Origin: Streptomyces sp. 6-11-2
Lineage (GTDB): Bacteria; Actinomycetota; Actinomycetes; Streptomycetales; Streptomycetaceae
NCBI RefSeq assembly: GCF_006540305.1
Contig: NZ_BJOR01000001.1
Span: 6,386,001-6,450,000 of the forward strand
Length of the DNA: 64,000 nt
Direction of reading: 5' to 3'
In this document: positions 42,576 through 52,174 of the stretch, in pieces
Layout: each line of letters begins with the position of its first letter
Position numbering within the stretch: position 1 is the stretch's first letter
Program-made: the position numbers and the translations under genes
The notes under the pieces: model-generated
What the model was told of the DNA's origin: nothing
What the model saw: the letters and a program-made list of their open reading frames with translations, nothing else
Database searches by the model: none

Positions 42576-43766
42576 ATGCTGTTCTGGCACGTTCCCGCCC
42601 CCGACCAGGCAATGCTCATTTCCGGGTCGAAACGCCGGGCGGAGGACACACAATTCCGGATCGTCACCGGACACGGAAGCTTCGTCTTCCCCGTCAAGCA
42701 GAAGGCCCGCTTGCTGTCCCTCGCGCTGCGCGAGGCCGAGATCACCGAGGACTGCGTGACCCAGCAGGGCATTCGCCTCAGGGCCCGAGCCGTCGCGGTG
42801 TTCAAAGTGGGTGACGACCCCGCGTCCATAGCCAACGCGGCCCGCCGTTTCCTGGCGGAACAGAACGCCATGGAGGAACTCGTGGGCCGGATCTTCGCCG
42901 GACACCTGCGCTCCATCATCGGCGGGCTGACGGTCGAACAGATCATCCGCGAACGTGATCGCGTCGCGCAGGAGGTCAAGGAAGCGAGCCACACCGAGAT
43001 GGAGAAGCTGGGCATCGTCGTCGACGCCTTGCAGATACAGGAGATCGAGGACGTCTCCGGGTACATCGACAACCTGGCCGCCCCGCACGCCGCCGCGGTC
43101 GCCAGTCAGGCACGCATCGCGCAGGCCAAGGCCGACCAGGAAGCCGCCGAACGCGAACAGCAGGCCGCAGCGCTGAAAGCCGAGTACGAACGGGACACCG
43201 CCATCAAGCGTGCGGGCTTCCTCGCCGAGACCGAGCAGTCCAATGCCCGCGCCGCGCAAGCCGGCCCGCTCGCCCAGGCCAGGGCCACCCAGGAGGTCAC
43301 AGAGGAGCAGACTGCCCTGGCCCGGCGCCAGGCAGAACTAGCTGCGCAGCGGCTGGAAGCGGAGGTGCGGCGCCCCGCCGACGCGGAGGCCTACCGCCAG
43401 CGCACCCTCGCCGAAGCCCACCGCGATCAGGCCAAGTTCGAAGCGGACGGCGCCGCCTACACCGAGCGGACCATCGCGCAGGCACAGGCCGACGCCAACA
43501 ACGCCCGCGCCGCCTCCCTCAGGGACGGCAACCAGGAACTGATCGCGGCCAACCGTGTCGTGGAAAACCTGCCCGCCCTCGCAGACGCTGCGGCACGCGG
43601 TCTCGCGGGCGCCACCCTCACCGTCCTGAACGGCGCGACGGGGGTCAGCGAGGTGGCATCGGGGATCGTCGGCCAGGGAATGGCGATCCTTGACGCGCTC
43701 AAGAGGTCGACGACGATGCCACCCGGCGTGAACGGAGACCGGCCTCGGCCCACCGAAAAGGCATGA
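42576..43766 (+). CDS. Flotillin-like SPFH-domain protein
   Basis: 396 residues, ATG with AGGAGA upstream. The start MLFWHVPAPDQAMLISGSKR has the hydrophobic anchor and SPFH beginning. The SPFH domain runs to about 170 (FRIVTGHGSFVFPVKQKARL, LRARAVAVFKVGDDPASIAN, GHLRSIIGGLTVEQIIRERD, SHTEMEKLGIVVDALQIQEI). Then a long Ala/Glu/Gln-rich coiled coil (about 180-330), and a C-terminus with LTVLNGATGVSEVASGIVGQ. Flotillins scaffold membrane microdomains. It forms an operon with the NfeD-like gene. Confidence 0.93.
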   Translation: MLFWHVPAPDQAMLISGSKRRAEDTQFRIVTGHGSFVFPVKQKARLLSLALREAEITEDCVTQQGIRLRARAVAVFKVGDDPASIANAARRFLAEQNAMEELVGRIFAGHLRSIIGGLTVEQIIRERDRVAQEVKEASHTEMEKLGIVVDALQIQEIEDVSGYIDNLAAPHAAAVASQARIAQAKADQEAAEREQQAAALKAEYERDTAIKRAGFLAETEQSNARAAQAGPLAQARATQEVTEEQTALARRQAELAAQRLEAEVRRPADAEAYRQRTLAEAHRDQAKFEADGAAYTERTIAQAQADANNARAASLRDGNQELIAANRVVENLPALADAAARGLAGATLTVLNGATGVSEVASGIVGQGMAILDALKRSTTMPPGVNGDRPRPTEKA

Positions 43767-44099
43767 ACGGCACAACCCCACGACAGCGTGCGTGAAGGTC
43801 GCCCACACCGACCGAACCAGACCACCGCCGCGTCGACCGACCGCCGGCAGGCGGGCCGCTTCTGGCACCGGCGCATGAGGGCGGGGCCTCTTGGTAGTTC
43901 GGTTCCGGAGCGGCTCAGCCTCTGGTCGGGGCCGGCCCGAGGTCGGATGGTGCTGCCTCGGCTCAGCAGCGGTCAGCGCCGTTATGTCGTCGTAGGTGTG
44001 GACATGCCTGCCGGGCCTGGCGGGGACCAGGGAGGCGATCATGGCGGCTGCTAGGTGGTGCCGCCGTCGTTCGCTGAACCAGCACAGTCGGAAGGGCCG

Positions 44100-45093
44100 G
44101 CCGGACCGTCCCGGTATCTACGCGAGGCCGACCGCATCCACATAGCCGACCGGCTGCGTGAAAAGGCCACCGTCCAGGCGATCGCTGCCGAGCTGTGACG
44201 CAGCCCCTCCACCATCAGCACGGAGATTCGCCGCAACCGCACCGCCCTGACCGACGGCAGGTGGTACTACCGGCCATACGCAGCCCAACGCCGCGCCAAC
44301 CGGCGCAAGCCCCGGCCTAAGGTCGGCAAGATCGGTCAGAGCCTCGAGCTGCGGGACTTCATCCAGAAGCACCTCGCCCGACGCTGGAGCCCCGAACAGA
44401 TCGGCCACGCTCTGCGCAGACGCTTCCCTGACCGGCCGGAGATGCATGTGGTCCACGAGACGATCTACCAGGCCCTCTACGTCCAAGGCCGCGGAGAGCT
44501 GCGGCGTGAGCTGACCCGCGCCTGCGGACCGGATGCGCCATCCGGCGCCCCCGCCGGCACTCCGCCCGCCGCCAGCGGTTTCCCCACCCCATGGTCATGA
44601 TCAGTGACCATCCCGCCGAAGCCACCGACCGGGCCGTCCTTGGCCACTGGGAAGGCGACCTCATCGTCGGCAGCAACTCACGATCCGCCATTGCCACCCT
44701 CGTCGAACGCAGCACCCGCTACCTCATGCTGGTCCACCTGCCCCACGGCCACGGAGCAGCGGCCGTCCGCAAGGCACTGGGCGACACCGTCCAGGCCCTG
44801 CCACCCCACCTGAGACGCTCACTGACTTGGGACCAGGGCGCTGAAATGGCCGCCCACCATGCCTTCAGCATCGCCACCGACGTCCCGGTCTACTTCTGCG
44901 ACCCAGGCAGCCCCCGACAACGCGGCTCCAACGAAAACACCAACGGCCTTCTGCGGCAGTACTTCCCCAAGGGCACCGACCTGTCCCGGCACAGCAGGGC
45001 CTTGATGCGGTCGCCGAACTCAACAGCCGCCCACGCAAAACGCTCGGCTGGGAAACCCCAGCCGAGCGCCTGCATAAACTGCTCACGGCCTGA
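44100..45093 (+). pseudogene. IS30-family transposase with a stop and two frameshifts
   Basis: Frame pieces spell an IS30 transposase: READRIHIADRLREKATVQA, (in-frame TGA at 44196), RSPSTISTEIRRNRTALTDG, KHLARRWSPEQIGHALRRRF, HVVHETIYQALYVQGRGELR, then after a frame loss near 44520 [20 protein letters not shown] (D of [23 protein letters not shown]), [35 protein letters not shown], and after a second frame loss near 44997 the tail [19 protein letters not shown] to a stop at 45091. All three catalytic acidic regions exist but cannot be translated together. The N-terminus upstream of 44100 is unclear. Ends were not located. Confidence 0.85.
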
Positions 45094-45132
45094 TCAACAC
45101 GACCTTGTGTTGCAACGACCCATGGAATCCAC

Positions 45133-45426
45133 CTACCTGACCGGGCCTTCATTTTCTCCTGGCTGTTCGTCAGGCATGTCCAGGATGGCCTCTCGGGTGT
45201 ACCGAGGGCTCCCTGGGGGCGGGGCCACCCTGGGGGCCATGAGTTCGGTGAGGAGCCTGCTCAGGTCATCCGTGGATAGAGCCAGGCCCAGGGTCTGCGC
45301 GATGCGCAGAGCACAGTCCCGGATGGACTGAGCATCCTTCTCGGGCGCCGCCGTGCTCCTGATCTCGTCACACACTCGGCTGAACTGCTCAGCGCTGATC
45401 GTTGGCCGACTTGCCGGTTGCGCCAT
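45133..45426 (-). CDS. Hypothetical protein (97 aa) next to IS30 remnant
   Basis: ATG at 45426 with GGAGGAG at ideal spacing. [20 protein letters not shown] and [30 protein letters not shown] form a helical N-terminal half; the C-terminal half is Pro-rich and acidic ([11 protein letters not shown]). Not recognised. It ends about 40 bp from the decayed IS30. It looks like a normal gene by start signal and codon use. Confidence 0.55.
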   Translation of the reverse strand: MAQPASRPTISAEQFSRVCDEIRSTAAPEKDAQSIRDCALRIAQTLGLALSTDDLSRLLTELMAPRVAPPPGSPRYTREAILDMPDEQPGENEGPVR

Positions 45427-45636
45427 GGTGCGCTCCTCCTGGAAGAGCGGGCCGTTCCACCCGCTCTTCCAGAAAGCGCTGAGCACACGCCAACGGCAAC
45501 CGGAGAGAGCCGGCGCGCAGGCGCTCGACCAGAGCCGCTCAGGCTTCGTTGGCACGCGCTCAAGGTGCGTCGGCACAGGACAACTGCGCGGCGATCAGGT
45601 CCTCCGGGAAAGCAAGGCATCGTACCTGCTATTGCA

Positions 45637-46184
45637 TCATGTGTTCGATTTCTGGCGCATGTGCGCTGGTGAGAGGAGGCGATATACCGTCTGCGGCTCG
45701 CCGTACTCGACCACCTCAGCGCCTGCAACCATGCCAATCGCCTCCAGTAGGCGCCGTGAGCCCGTGTTCGCGCTCTGCGTCACCGCCACCACTGGATTCC
45801 CGCCCGGTGGATCGCGAGCCCATTCCACCGCGGCAGCGACAGCTTCTCGGCCCAGGCCCCGCTCCCACCACTCCGATAGGAACGTGTACGAGACCTCCGT
45901 GCCACCTCGGGGCGAGTCCGGCCGATGGTGACCATCCCGACGAGCTGTGCTTTCGGGCGGTCCTTCACGGCGAACGCCCCCGGCGTCCCGGGGAGCCGCC
46001 GATGCCGGACTGCGATCTTGTCCTCGGTCACCGGGCCTCCAAGGAAGCGGCGTACGCGCTCGTCCCGCCACAGGCGCTCGATGGACGGCAGGTCTTCCGC
46101 TGTGACCGGACCGAGCGTCAGGCGGGGTGTCTCCAGGAGCGCTGGCCACCAAGCAGGGCCCCGAGCAGACGAGTTGGACGCCAT
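45637..46184 (-). pseudogene. Frameshifted GNAT acetyltransferase
   Basis: The first part (start 46184) gives LLETPRLTLGPVTAEDLPSI, RLWRDERVRRFLGGPVTEDK and GAFAVKDRPKAQLVGMVTIG of a RimJ-like GNAT. Near 45903 the frame is lost by 1 nt; the remainder EVSYTFLSEWWERGLGREAV and NPVVAVTQSANTGSRRLLEA, IGMVAGAEVVEYGEPQTVY is one frame over and ends at 45637. Both motif A and the C-terminal motif B region are otherwise intact, so a single deletion inactivated it (or it is a sequencing error). Confidence 0.75.
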
Positions 46185-46319
46185 CCGCACCAGCGTGACC
46201 GCTTGCCGGCCTTGTGGAGGGTCTGCCACGCCGCGAGGGGGCGTCGCAGTTCGCCGGGGGCAGACAGGAAAGATCCACGAAAGACTGGCCACCGTGTCCA
46301 GGATCATGTCAACGTAGAC

Positions 46320-46797
46320 GACCTTCCCGAAAACCCCCAGGTCAGAGAGGCGTCATCTCGTGACCGTGGCTCCCGTGAGCCCTGGATTCTCCACAGGACG
46401 GCCGTTTCTACCTCGGCTGGTTTCCGCTCGGCCGCCCTGGCACCGACGGCGAGGGTTGGAAGATCGCTGTCACCGGTACGGCCAAGTTGCGTGGCTATCA
46501 CATGTCCTTCGACATGAGACGCCGGCCGATGTCGTCGCCGCCGCCGTGGCACGCGTGCTGGAGACCTCCCGGCTTCTGCAACTCCAGATGCCCGAGCCCC
46601 GAAGCTCTGAATTGGGGCAAGCTCACCCCTCCGGCCAACCGGCGGTCCTGAAGCCCGCCACCTGCCCTGCTTTACAGCTGACCGTGCAAATCCGCGCGCT
46701 GAACCGGCGCTTGGCCCGGCTCATGGAGCATGACTCCCGCACCTGCTGGCACCGGTGGGGTCTCTGCAGAAGTAGACCGATGCCCGCCGCACGGTGA
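46320..46797 (+). pseudogene. DUF317-like gene remnant, frameshifted
   Basis: DGRFYLGWFPLGRPGTDGEG, WKIAVTGTAKLRGYHMSFDM in one frame and ETPADVVAAAVARVLETSRL in the next, split near 46515, match the DUF317 pattern (YLGWFPxGRPGTDxEGWKI ... SFxxETPAEVVAAF). DUF317 proteins are usually plasmid- or ICE-associated in Streptomyces. The N-terminal part, overlapping the end of the GNAT pseudogene region, is also broken. Confidence 0.5.
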
Positions 46798-46881
46798 GGC
46801 GGCGCGGTCCGGCAAGCAATACGACTCTGGCCGGCCCTGACGGCGGCCGCCGCTCAGTGCGCGACGCAGCAGCAGAACAGG

Positions 46882-47751
46882 TCAGCCCAGGTTGCGGAAC
46901 AGCCCCTCCTGGACGACGGACACGATCAGTTGCCCCTCGACGTTGTAGATGCGCCCGCGTGCCAGACCCCGGCCGCCCACCGCGATCGGCGACTCCTGGT
47001 CGTACAGGAACCACTCGTCCGCACGGAACGGCCGGTGGAACCACATGGCGTGGTCCAGCGACGCCATGTCGAAGCCCCGAGGCCCCCACAGCGGCTCGAC
47101 CGGGATGCGCACCGCGTCGAGCAAGGTCATGTCACTGGCGTAGGTCAGCGCGCAGGTGTGCACGAGCGGGTCGTCACCGAGCGGCCCCACCGCGCGCATC
47201 CACACGGCGCTGCGCGGTTCTGCCTCCTTGACGTCCTCGACGCTCCAGCGCAGCCGGTCCACATACCGGATGTCGAACGGCTGGCGCCGTGCCATGCGCT
47301 CCAACTGCTCCGGCAGTGTGCCCAGATGCTCCCGGATCTCGTCCGCGACCCTCGGCAGGGACTCCGGCTCCGGGATCTCGCGAGCCGGCGGCAGCTGGTG
47401 CTCGAAGCTCCCTTGTTCAGGCTTGTGGAAGGAGGCGGTCAGATTGAAGATCGTCCGGCCCTGCTGCACCGCGGTGACCCGGCGGGTGGTGAAGGACCGC
47501 CCGTCGCGTACCCGCTCCACCTGGTACACGATCGGAACCCCTGGCCGGCCCGGCCGGAGGAAGTACGCGTGCAGCGAATGGACCGGGCGCTCGCCGTCCG
47601 TGGTGCGTCCGGCGGCGACCAGCGCCTGGCCGGCCACCTGGCCGCCGAAGACCCTCTGGAGGGATTCCTGCGGACTGCGGCCGCGGAAGATGTTGACTTC
47701 TATCTGCTCCAGGTCGAGCAGGTCGACGAGCCTTTCGGCCGGGTTCGTCAT
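46882..47751 (-). CDS. tesB: Acyl-CoA thioesterase II (TesB)
   Basis: 289 residues. Double hot-dog fold of TesB: RVFGGQVAGQALVAAGRTTD, RPVHSLHAYFLRPGRPGVPI, VYQVERVRDGRSFTTRRVTA, FNLTASFHKPEQGSFEHQLP and, in the second half, YASDMTLLDA (catalytic Asp), SLDHAMWFHRPFRADEWFLY with Thr/Gln partners nearby (QESPIAVGGRGLARGRIY). It hydrolyses acyl-CoA to free acid and CoA. Start ATG at 47751. It is followed upstream by the helicase gene on the same strand. A degenerate copy of its 3' end lies at 33984-34157. Confidence 0.93.
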   Translation of the reverse strand: MTNPAERLVDLLDLEQIEVNIFRGRSPQESLQRVFGGQVAGQALVAAGRTTDGERPVHSLHAYFLRPGRPGVPIVYQVERVRDGRSFTTRRVTAVQQGRTIFNLTASFHKPEQGSFEHQLPPAREIPEPESLPRVADEIREHLGTLPEQLERMARRQPFDIRYVDRLRWSVEDVKEAEPRSAVWMRAVGPLGDDPLVHTCALTYASDMTLLDAVRIPVEPLWGPRGFDMASLDHAMWFHRPFRADEWFLYDQESPIAVGGRGLARGRIYNVEGQLIVSVVQEGLFRNLG

Positions 47752-47791
47752 GGGTGGGAGACTCCTGGGTTCAGAACGGGTCGACGTCGGC

Positions 47792-50305
47792 TCACAACTG
47801 ACCGACGTCGGTCACACGGACGACCGCGCGGCCCTCGGCGTCGGATGCGGCGAGATCGACTTCGGCGCTGATGCCCCAGTCGTGGTCGTCGGCGGGGTCG
47901 TCGAAGATCTGCCGCACGCGCCACAGCCCGTTCTGCGGCTCTTCCTTGATCACCAGCAGCTTGGGGCCGCGGGCGTCGGGACCGGTACCGAGGTCGTCGT
48001 ACTCGTCCCAGTACTTGTCCATCGCCTCGCCCCAGGCCTCGGCGTCCCAGCCGGAATCGGCGTCCATCTCGCCCAGCTCCCGGACCTGGTCGAGGGCGGC
48101 GAGTTCGACGCGGCGGAACATGGCGTTGCGGACCAGGACGCGGAACGCGCGCGCGTTGGAGGTGACCGGCTTGACCTGGTCGGCCTTCTCCTGGGCCTCC
48201 TCGGCGGTCATCTCCTCCGGGTTGGCCAGTTGCTCCCACTCGTCCAGCAGGCTGGAGTCGACCTGGCGCACCATCTCGCCGAGCCAGGCGATCAGGTCCT
48301 GAAGGTCCTCGGACTTCAGGTCGTCCGGGACGGTGTGCTCCAGAGCCTTGTACGCGCTGGCCAGGTAGCGCAGCACAATGCCCTCGGTGCGGGCCAGCTC
48401 GTAGTAGGAAACCAACTCCGTGAACGACAGGGCCCGTTCGTACATGTCGCGGATCACGGACTTCGGCGACAGCGGGTGGTCGCCCACCCAGGGGTGGCTC
48501 TTGCGGTAGGTGTTGTACGCGTGGAAGAGCAGCTCTTCCAGCGGCTTGGGGTACGTGACCTCCTGGAGACGCTCCATGCGCTCCTCGTACTCGACACCGT
48601 CCGCCTTCATCGCGGCCACAGCCTCGCCACGCGCCTTGTTCTGCTGGGCGGCGAGGATCTGCCGCGGGTCGTCCAGCGTGGACTCCACGACGGACACCAT
48701 GTCCAGTGCGTAGGACGGCGACTCGGGGTCCAGCAGCTCGAACGCGGCGAGCGCGAAGGTGGACAGCGGCTGGTTGAGCGCGAAGTCCTGCTGGAGATCG
48801 ACCGTGAGCCGGACGATACGGCCCTCGGCGTCCGGCCGGTCGAGCTTCTCCACGATGCCGCCGTCCAGCAGCGAGCGGTAGATGGCGATCGCCCGCCGGA
48901 TGTGCCTCAGTTGCTGCTTGCGCGGCTCGTGGTTGTCCTCCAGCAGGTGCCGCATCGCCTCGAAGGCGTTGCCGGGCCGTGCGATCACCGACAGCAGCAT
49001 CGTGTGCGTCACGCGGAAACGGGAGGTCAGTGGCTCCGGCTCGGAGTCGATGAGCTTGTCGAAGGTGTTGTCCGTCCAGCCGACGAAGCCCTCGGGTGCC
49101 TTCTTGCGGACGACCTTGCGGCGCTTCTTCGGGTCGTCGCCCGCTTTGGCGAGGGCCTTGTCGTTCTCGATGACGTGCTCGGGGGCCTGCGCGGCGACGA
49201 AGCCCTCGGTGTCGAAGCCCGCGCGGCCGGCCCGGCCGGCGATCTGGTGGAACTCACGGGCGCGCAGGGTGCGTACGCGGCTGCCGTCGTACTTGGTCAA
49301 CGCGGTGAACAGCACCGTACGGATCGGCACGTTGACGCCCACGCCGAGCGTGTCCGTACCGCAGATCACCTTCAGCAGACCGGCCTGCGCCAGCTTCTCC
49401 ACCAGACGCCGGTACTTGGGCAGCATGCCGGCGTGGTGGACGCCGATGCCGTGCCGGACGTAGCGGGAGAGGTTGCGGCCGAACTTGGTGGTGAAGCGGA
49501 AGTTGCCGATCAGCTCGGCGATCTGATCCTTCTCCTCCCGCGAGCACATGTTGATGCTCATCAGCGCCTGCGCCCGCTCCACGGCCTGGGCCTGGGTGAA
49601 GTGGACGATGTAGACCGGCGCCTGGCGAGTCTGCAGCAGGTCGGTGAGCGTCTCGGTGAGCGGTGTGCGCCGGTACTCGTAGGAGAGGGGAACCGGGCGG
49701 GTCGCCGAACGGACCACCGCGGTGGGGCGCCCGGTGCGACGGGTGAGGTCCTTCTCGAAGAAGGAGACGTCGCCGAGCGTGGCCGACATCAGGACGAACT
49801 GTGCCTGTGGAAGTTCCAGCAGGGGAATCTGCCAGGCCCAGCCCCGGTCGGGCTCCGCGTAGAAGTGGAACTCGTCCATGACGACCTGGCCGACGTCGGC
49901 GTCCTTGCCGTCGCGCAGCGCGATCGACGCGAGGACCTCCGCCGTGCAGCAGATGACGGGCGCGTCGGCGTTCACGGAGGCGTCGCCGGTGAGCATACCG
50001 ACATTCTCGGTGCCGAACAGTTTGCACAGCTCGAAGAACTTCTCCGACACCAGCGCTTTGATCGGCGCCGTGTAGAAGGTGACCTCGTCCCTGGCCAGCG
50101 CGGCGAAGTGAGCGCCCGCGGCGATCATGCTCTTGCCGGACCCGGTGGGCGTCGACACGATCACGTTGGCTCCGGAGACCGCCTCGATCAGCGCCTCCTC
50201 CTGGTGGGGATAGAGCGTGAGACCGCGCTCCTGCGCCCAGGATTTGAAGGCCTCGTACAGGGCGTCGGGGTCGGCGGTCGGCGGGAGCTGATCGATGAGG
50301 GTCAC
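47792..50305 (-). CDS. DEAD/DEAH RNA/DNA helicase with DUF3516
   Basis: 837 residues from the GTG at 50305 (VTLIDQLPPTADPDALYEAF), the usual family start; the ATG 32 codons upstream is not supported. Motif I STPTGSGKSMIAAG, II VMDEFHFYAE, III LMSATLG, a helicase C domain with GVHHAGMLPKYRRLVEKLAQ, CGTDTLGVGVNVPIRTV and VI QIAGRAGRAGFD. The C-terminal third is DUF3516. This is a Ski2/Mtr4-like actinobacterial helicase, probably in RNA metabolism or DNA repair. It ends 40 bp before tesB, with which it may be co-transcribed. Confidence 0.93.
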   Translation of the reverse strand: MTLIDQLPPTADPDALYEAFKSWAQERGLTLYPHQEEALIEAVSGANVIVSTPTGSGKSMIAAGAHFAALARDEVTFYTAPIKALVSEKFFELCKLFGTENVGMLTGDASVNADAPVICCTAEVLASIALRDGKDADVGQVVMDEFHFYAEPDRGWAWQIPLLELPQAQFVLMSATLGDVSFFEKDLTRRTGRPTAVVRSATRPVPLSYEYRRTPLTETLTDLLQTRQAPVYIVHFTQAQAVERAQALMSINMCSREEKDQIAELIGNFRFTTKFGRNLSRYVRHGIGVHHAGMLPKYRRLVEKLAQAGLLKVICGTDTLGVGVNVPIRTVLFTALTKYDGSRVRTLRAREFHQIAGRAGRAGFDTEGFVAAQAPEHVIENDKALAKAGDDPKKRRKVVRKKAPEGFVGWTDNTFDKLIDSEPEPLTSRFRVTHTMLLSVIARPGNAFEAMRHLLEDNHEPRKQQLRHIRRAIAIYRSLLDGGIVEKLDRPDAEGRIVRLTVDLQQDFALNQPLSTFALAAFELLDPESPSYALDMVSVVESTLDDPRQILAAQQNKARGEAVAAMKADGVEYEERMERLQEVTYPKPLEELLFHAYNTYRKSHPWVGDHPLSPKSVIRDMYERALSFTELVSYYELARTEGIVLRYLASAYKALEHTVPDDLKSEDLQDLIAWLGEMVRQVDSSLLDEWEQLANPEEMTAEEAQEKADQVKPVTSNARAFRVLVRNAMFRRVELAALDQVRELGEMDADSGWDAEAWGEAMDKYWDEYDDLGTGPDARGPKLLVIKEEPQNGLWRVRQIFDDPADDHDWGISAEVDLAASDAEGRAVVRVTDVGQL

Positions 50306-50450
50306 GCCCCCATCTTGCCTGGCACTCCGGCCGAGACGGGAATCGGATGCCGGACCGAAGATCACGACCGCTACGCTGTGTCGCCGACAGGACATCGGCA
50401 CACCGGGTCAACTGGACAGCGGCGCAAGAGGAATGGGGCGGGCAACTGCC

Positions 50451-51245
50451 ATGATGGGACCAGCACACTCACTGTCGGGCGCGGCGGCCTGGCTCGGCGT
50501 CGGAGCCGCGGTCGCCGCGGCCGGGCACCCGATGCCCTGGCCGGTGCTGCTGGTCGGTGCGCTGATCTGCGCCGGGGCCGCGCTCGCTCCGGACCTGGAC
50601 CACAAGGCCGCCACCATCTCGAGAGCCTTCGGACCGGTCTCGCACGCGCTGTGCGAGATCGTCGACAAGCTGTCCTACACCGTCTACAAGGCGACGCGGA
50701 TGAAGGGCGACCCGCGCCGTTCCGGTGGGCACCGGACGCTGACGCACACCTGGCTGTGGGCGGTGCTGATCGGGGCGGGCACCTCCGTGCTGGCGATCAC
50801 CGGGGGCCGCTGGGCGGTGCTGGCCATTCTCTTCGTGCACATGGTGCTGGCCATCGAGGGCCTGCTGTGGCGGGCGGCCCGCGGCTCCAGCAGCGCGGTC
50901 CTGGTCTGGCTGCTGGCCGCGACCAGCGCCTGGATACTGGCGGACATCCTCGACCAGCCCGGCAACGGATCGGACTGGCTGTTCACCGCTCCGGGCCAGG
51001 AGTACCTGTGGCTGGGCCTGCCGATCGTGCTGGGCGCGCTGATGCACGACATCGGCGACGCGCTGACCGTCTCCGGGTGCCCCATCCTGTGGCCGATACC
51101 GGTGGGCCGCAAGCGCTGGTACCCCATCGGTCCGCCGAAGGCGATGCGGTTCCGGGCGGGCAGCTGGGTCGAGCTCAAGGTGCTGATGCCGGCGTTCATG
51201 GTGCTCGGCGGAGTGGGCTGCGCGGTCGCGCTGAACTTCAACTGA
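50451..51245 (+). CDS. YdjM-like metal-dependent membrane hydrolase
   Basis: 264 residues (ATG at 50451; 50433 is also possible). Begins MMGPAHSLSGAAAWLGVGAA with the characteristic GPAHSLSG motif, then membrane helices; polar motifs APDLDHKAATISRAFG, GHRTLTHTWLWAVLIG and LMHDIGDALTVSGCPILWPI are typical of the YdjM/LexA-regulated inner-membrane hydrolase family. The His/Asp residues likely bind a metal. Divergent from the helicase gene (145 bp apart). The substrate is unknown. Confidence 0.9.
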   Translation: MMGPAHSLSGAAAWLGVGAAVAAAGHPMPWPVLLVGALICAGAALAPDLDHKAATISRAFGPVSHALCEIVDKLSYTVYKATRMKGDPRRSGGHRTLTHTWLWAVLIGAGTSVLAITGGRWAVLAILFVHMVLAIEGLLWRAARGSSSAVLVWLLAATSAWILADILDQPGNGSDWLFTAPGQEYLWLGLPIVLGALMHDIGDALTVSGCPILWPIPVGRKRWYPIGPPKAMRFRAGSWVELKVLMPAFMVLGGVGCAVALNFN

Positions 51246-51370
51246 GGGACCGGTTCGGCAGCGCTCCCGGTCCACAGCACCCGGGGGCGCCGACAGGCTT
51301 CCGGTCCCGCCCGTCGCGCGGGTCCCGCGCGGCATCCGGCCGGGCAGCTCAGTCCACCGCCGGTCGCCGG

Positions 51371-51643
51371 TCAGGCGGCCCCGTCGCCTCCCGGGCCCTG
51401 CCCGCCACCGTAACGCCGCTCGAACCGGGCGACGCGGCCCTCCGAGTCCACCGTGCGGGCCTTGCCGGTGTAGAACGGGTGGCTCTCCGAGGAGATCTCC
51501 ACGTCCACGACCGGGTAGGTCGCGCCGTCGTCCCACTCGATGGCCTGCTCACTGGTCGCGGTGGACCGGGTGAGGAAGGCGTAACCGGCGGCGCGGTCCC
51601 GGAAGACGACGGGGTGGTAGTCGGGGTGCTTGTCCTGCTGCAT
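51371..51643 (-). CDS. rpmE2: 50S ribosomal protein L31 type B
   Basis: 90 residues, ATG with CCAGGAG upstream. [60 protein letters not shown] and [15 protein letters not shown] are diagnostic of the cysteine-free type B L31, which replaces the zinc-binding L31 when zinc is scarce. In many actinobacteria such genes are Zur-controlled; I looked for the Zur palindrome between 51644 and 51709 and saw none. It lies 66 bp downstream of the DUF5709 gene on the same strand. Confidence 0.93.
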   Translation of the reverse strand: MQQDKHPDYHPVVFRDRAAGYAFLTRSTATSEQAIEWDDGATYPVVDVEISSESHPFYTGKARTVDSEGRVARFERRYGGGQGPGGDGAA

Positions 51644-51709
51644 GGGTGCTCCTGGTGCGGCGGGGGAGGCAAAGGAGAGGGCGACGGCACGCGGGCGGCC
51701 GAGGCAGAC

Positions 51710-52174
51710 CTACGGGGTCTCCTCGTCGACGACGTGCATCGCGGCCTCCTCGGCGGAGGCGGCCGCGCCGTCGATGCCCACGTCGGTGGCGACCAGGGCG
51801 CTCTCGTCGTCCTCGTGCGCTCCCTCGTCGGGGGCGACGAGACGGCCGGAGCGGGCGGTGCCGACCTCGTTGTCCAGGAGTTCCCCGTCGGTGTCCTCGC
51901 AGTCGCCCATGTCGTCGCCGTCCCAGGCGGGCGGTTCGGGCAGCTCCTCGGCGAGGCGCTGGTCCAGGGTTTCGCCCTGCCGGCGCTCCGCGGCGGTCAC
52001 GCCGGTGTGCTCCACGGCCCACGGCCGCTCCGGAGGCGACCAGCCACGGTCCAGAGGGTCGTCGACACCGTCGTACACCAGAGTGTCCTCCGGGTCGAGC
52101 ACGCCCGTGTCCTCCCTGACCTCGGAGTCGTCGGGCTGGTAGACGTCGTCTCCCCATCCGTCGGCGCTGTCCAC
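51710..52174 (-). CDS. DUF5709 family protein
   Basis: 154 residues from the GTG at 52174 with GGAGG at 6 nt. Very acidic. Landmarks: DSADGWGDDVYQPDDSEVRE, DTGVLDPEDTLVYDGVDDPL, DRGWSPPERPW, GETLDQRLAEELPEPPAWDG and ARSGRLVAPDEGAHEDDESA, LVATDVGIDGAAASAEEAAM. This family is confined to actinobacteria and has no known function. Placed just upstream of rpmE2 and possibly co-transcribed with it. Confidence 0.88.
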   Translation of the reverse strand: MDSADGWGDDVYQPDDSEVREDTGVLDPEDTLVYDGVDDPLDRGWSPPERPWAVEHTGVTAAERRQGETLDQRLAEELPEPPAWDGDDMGDCEDTDGELLDNEVGTARSGRLVAPDEGAHEDDESALVATDVGIDGAAASAEEAAMHVVDEETP

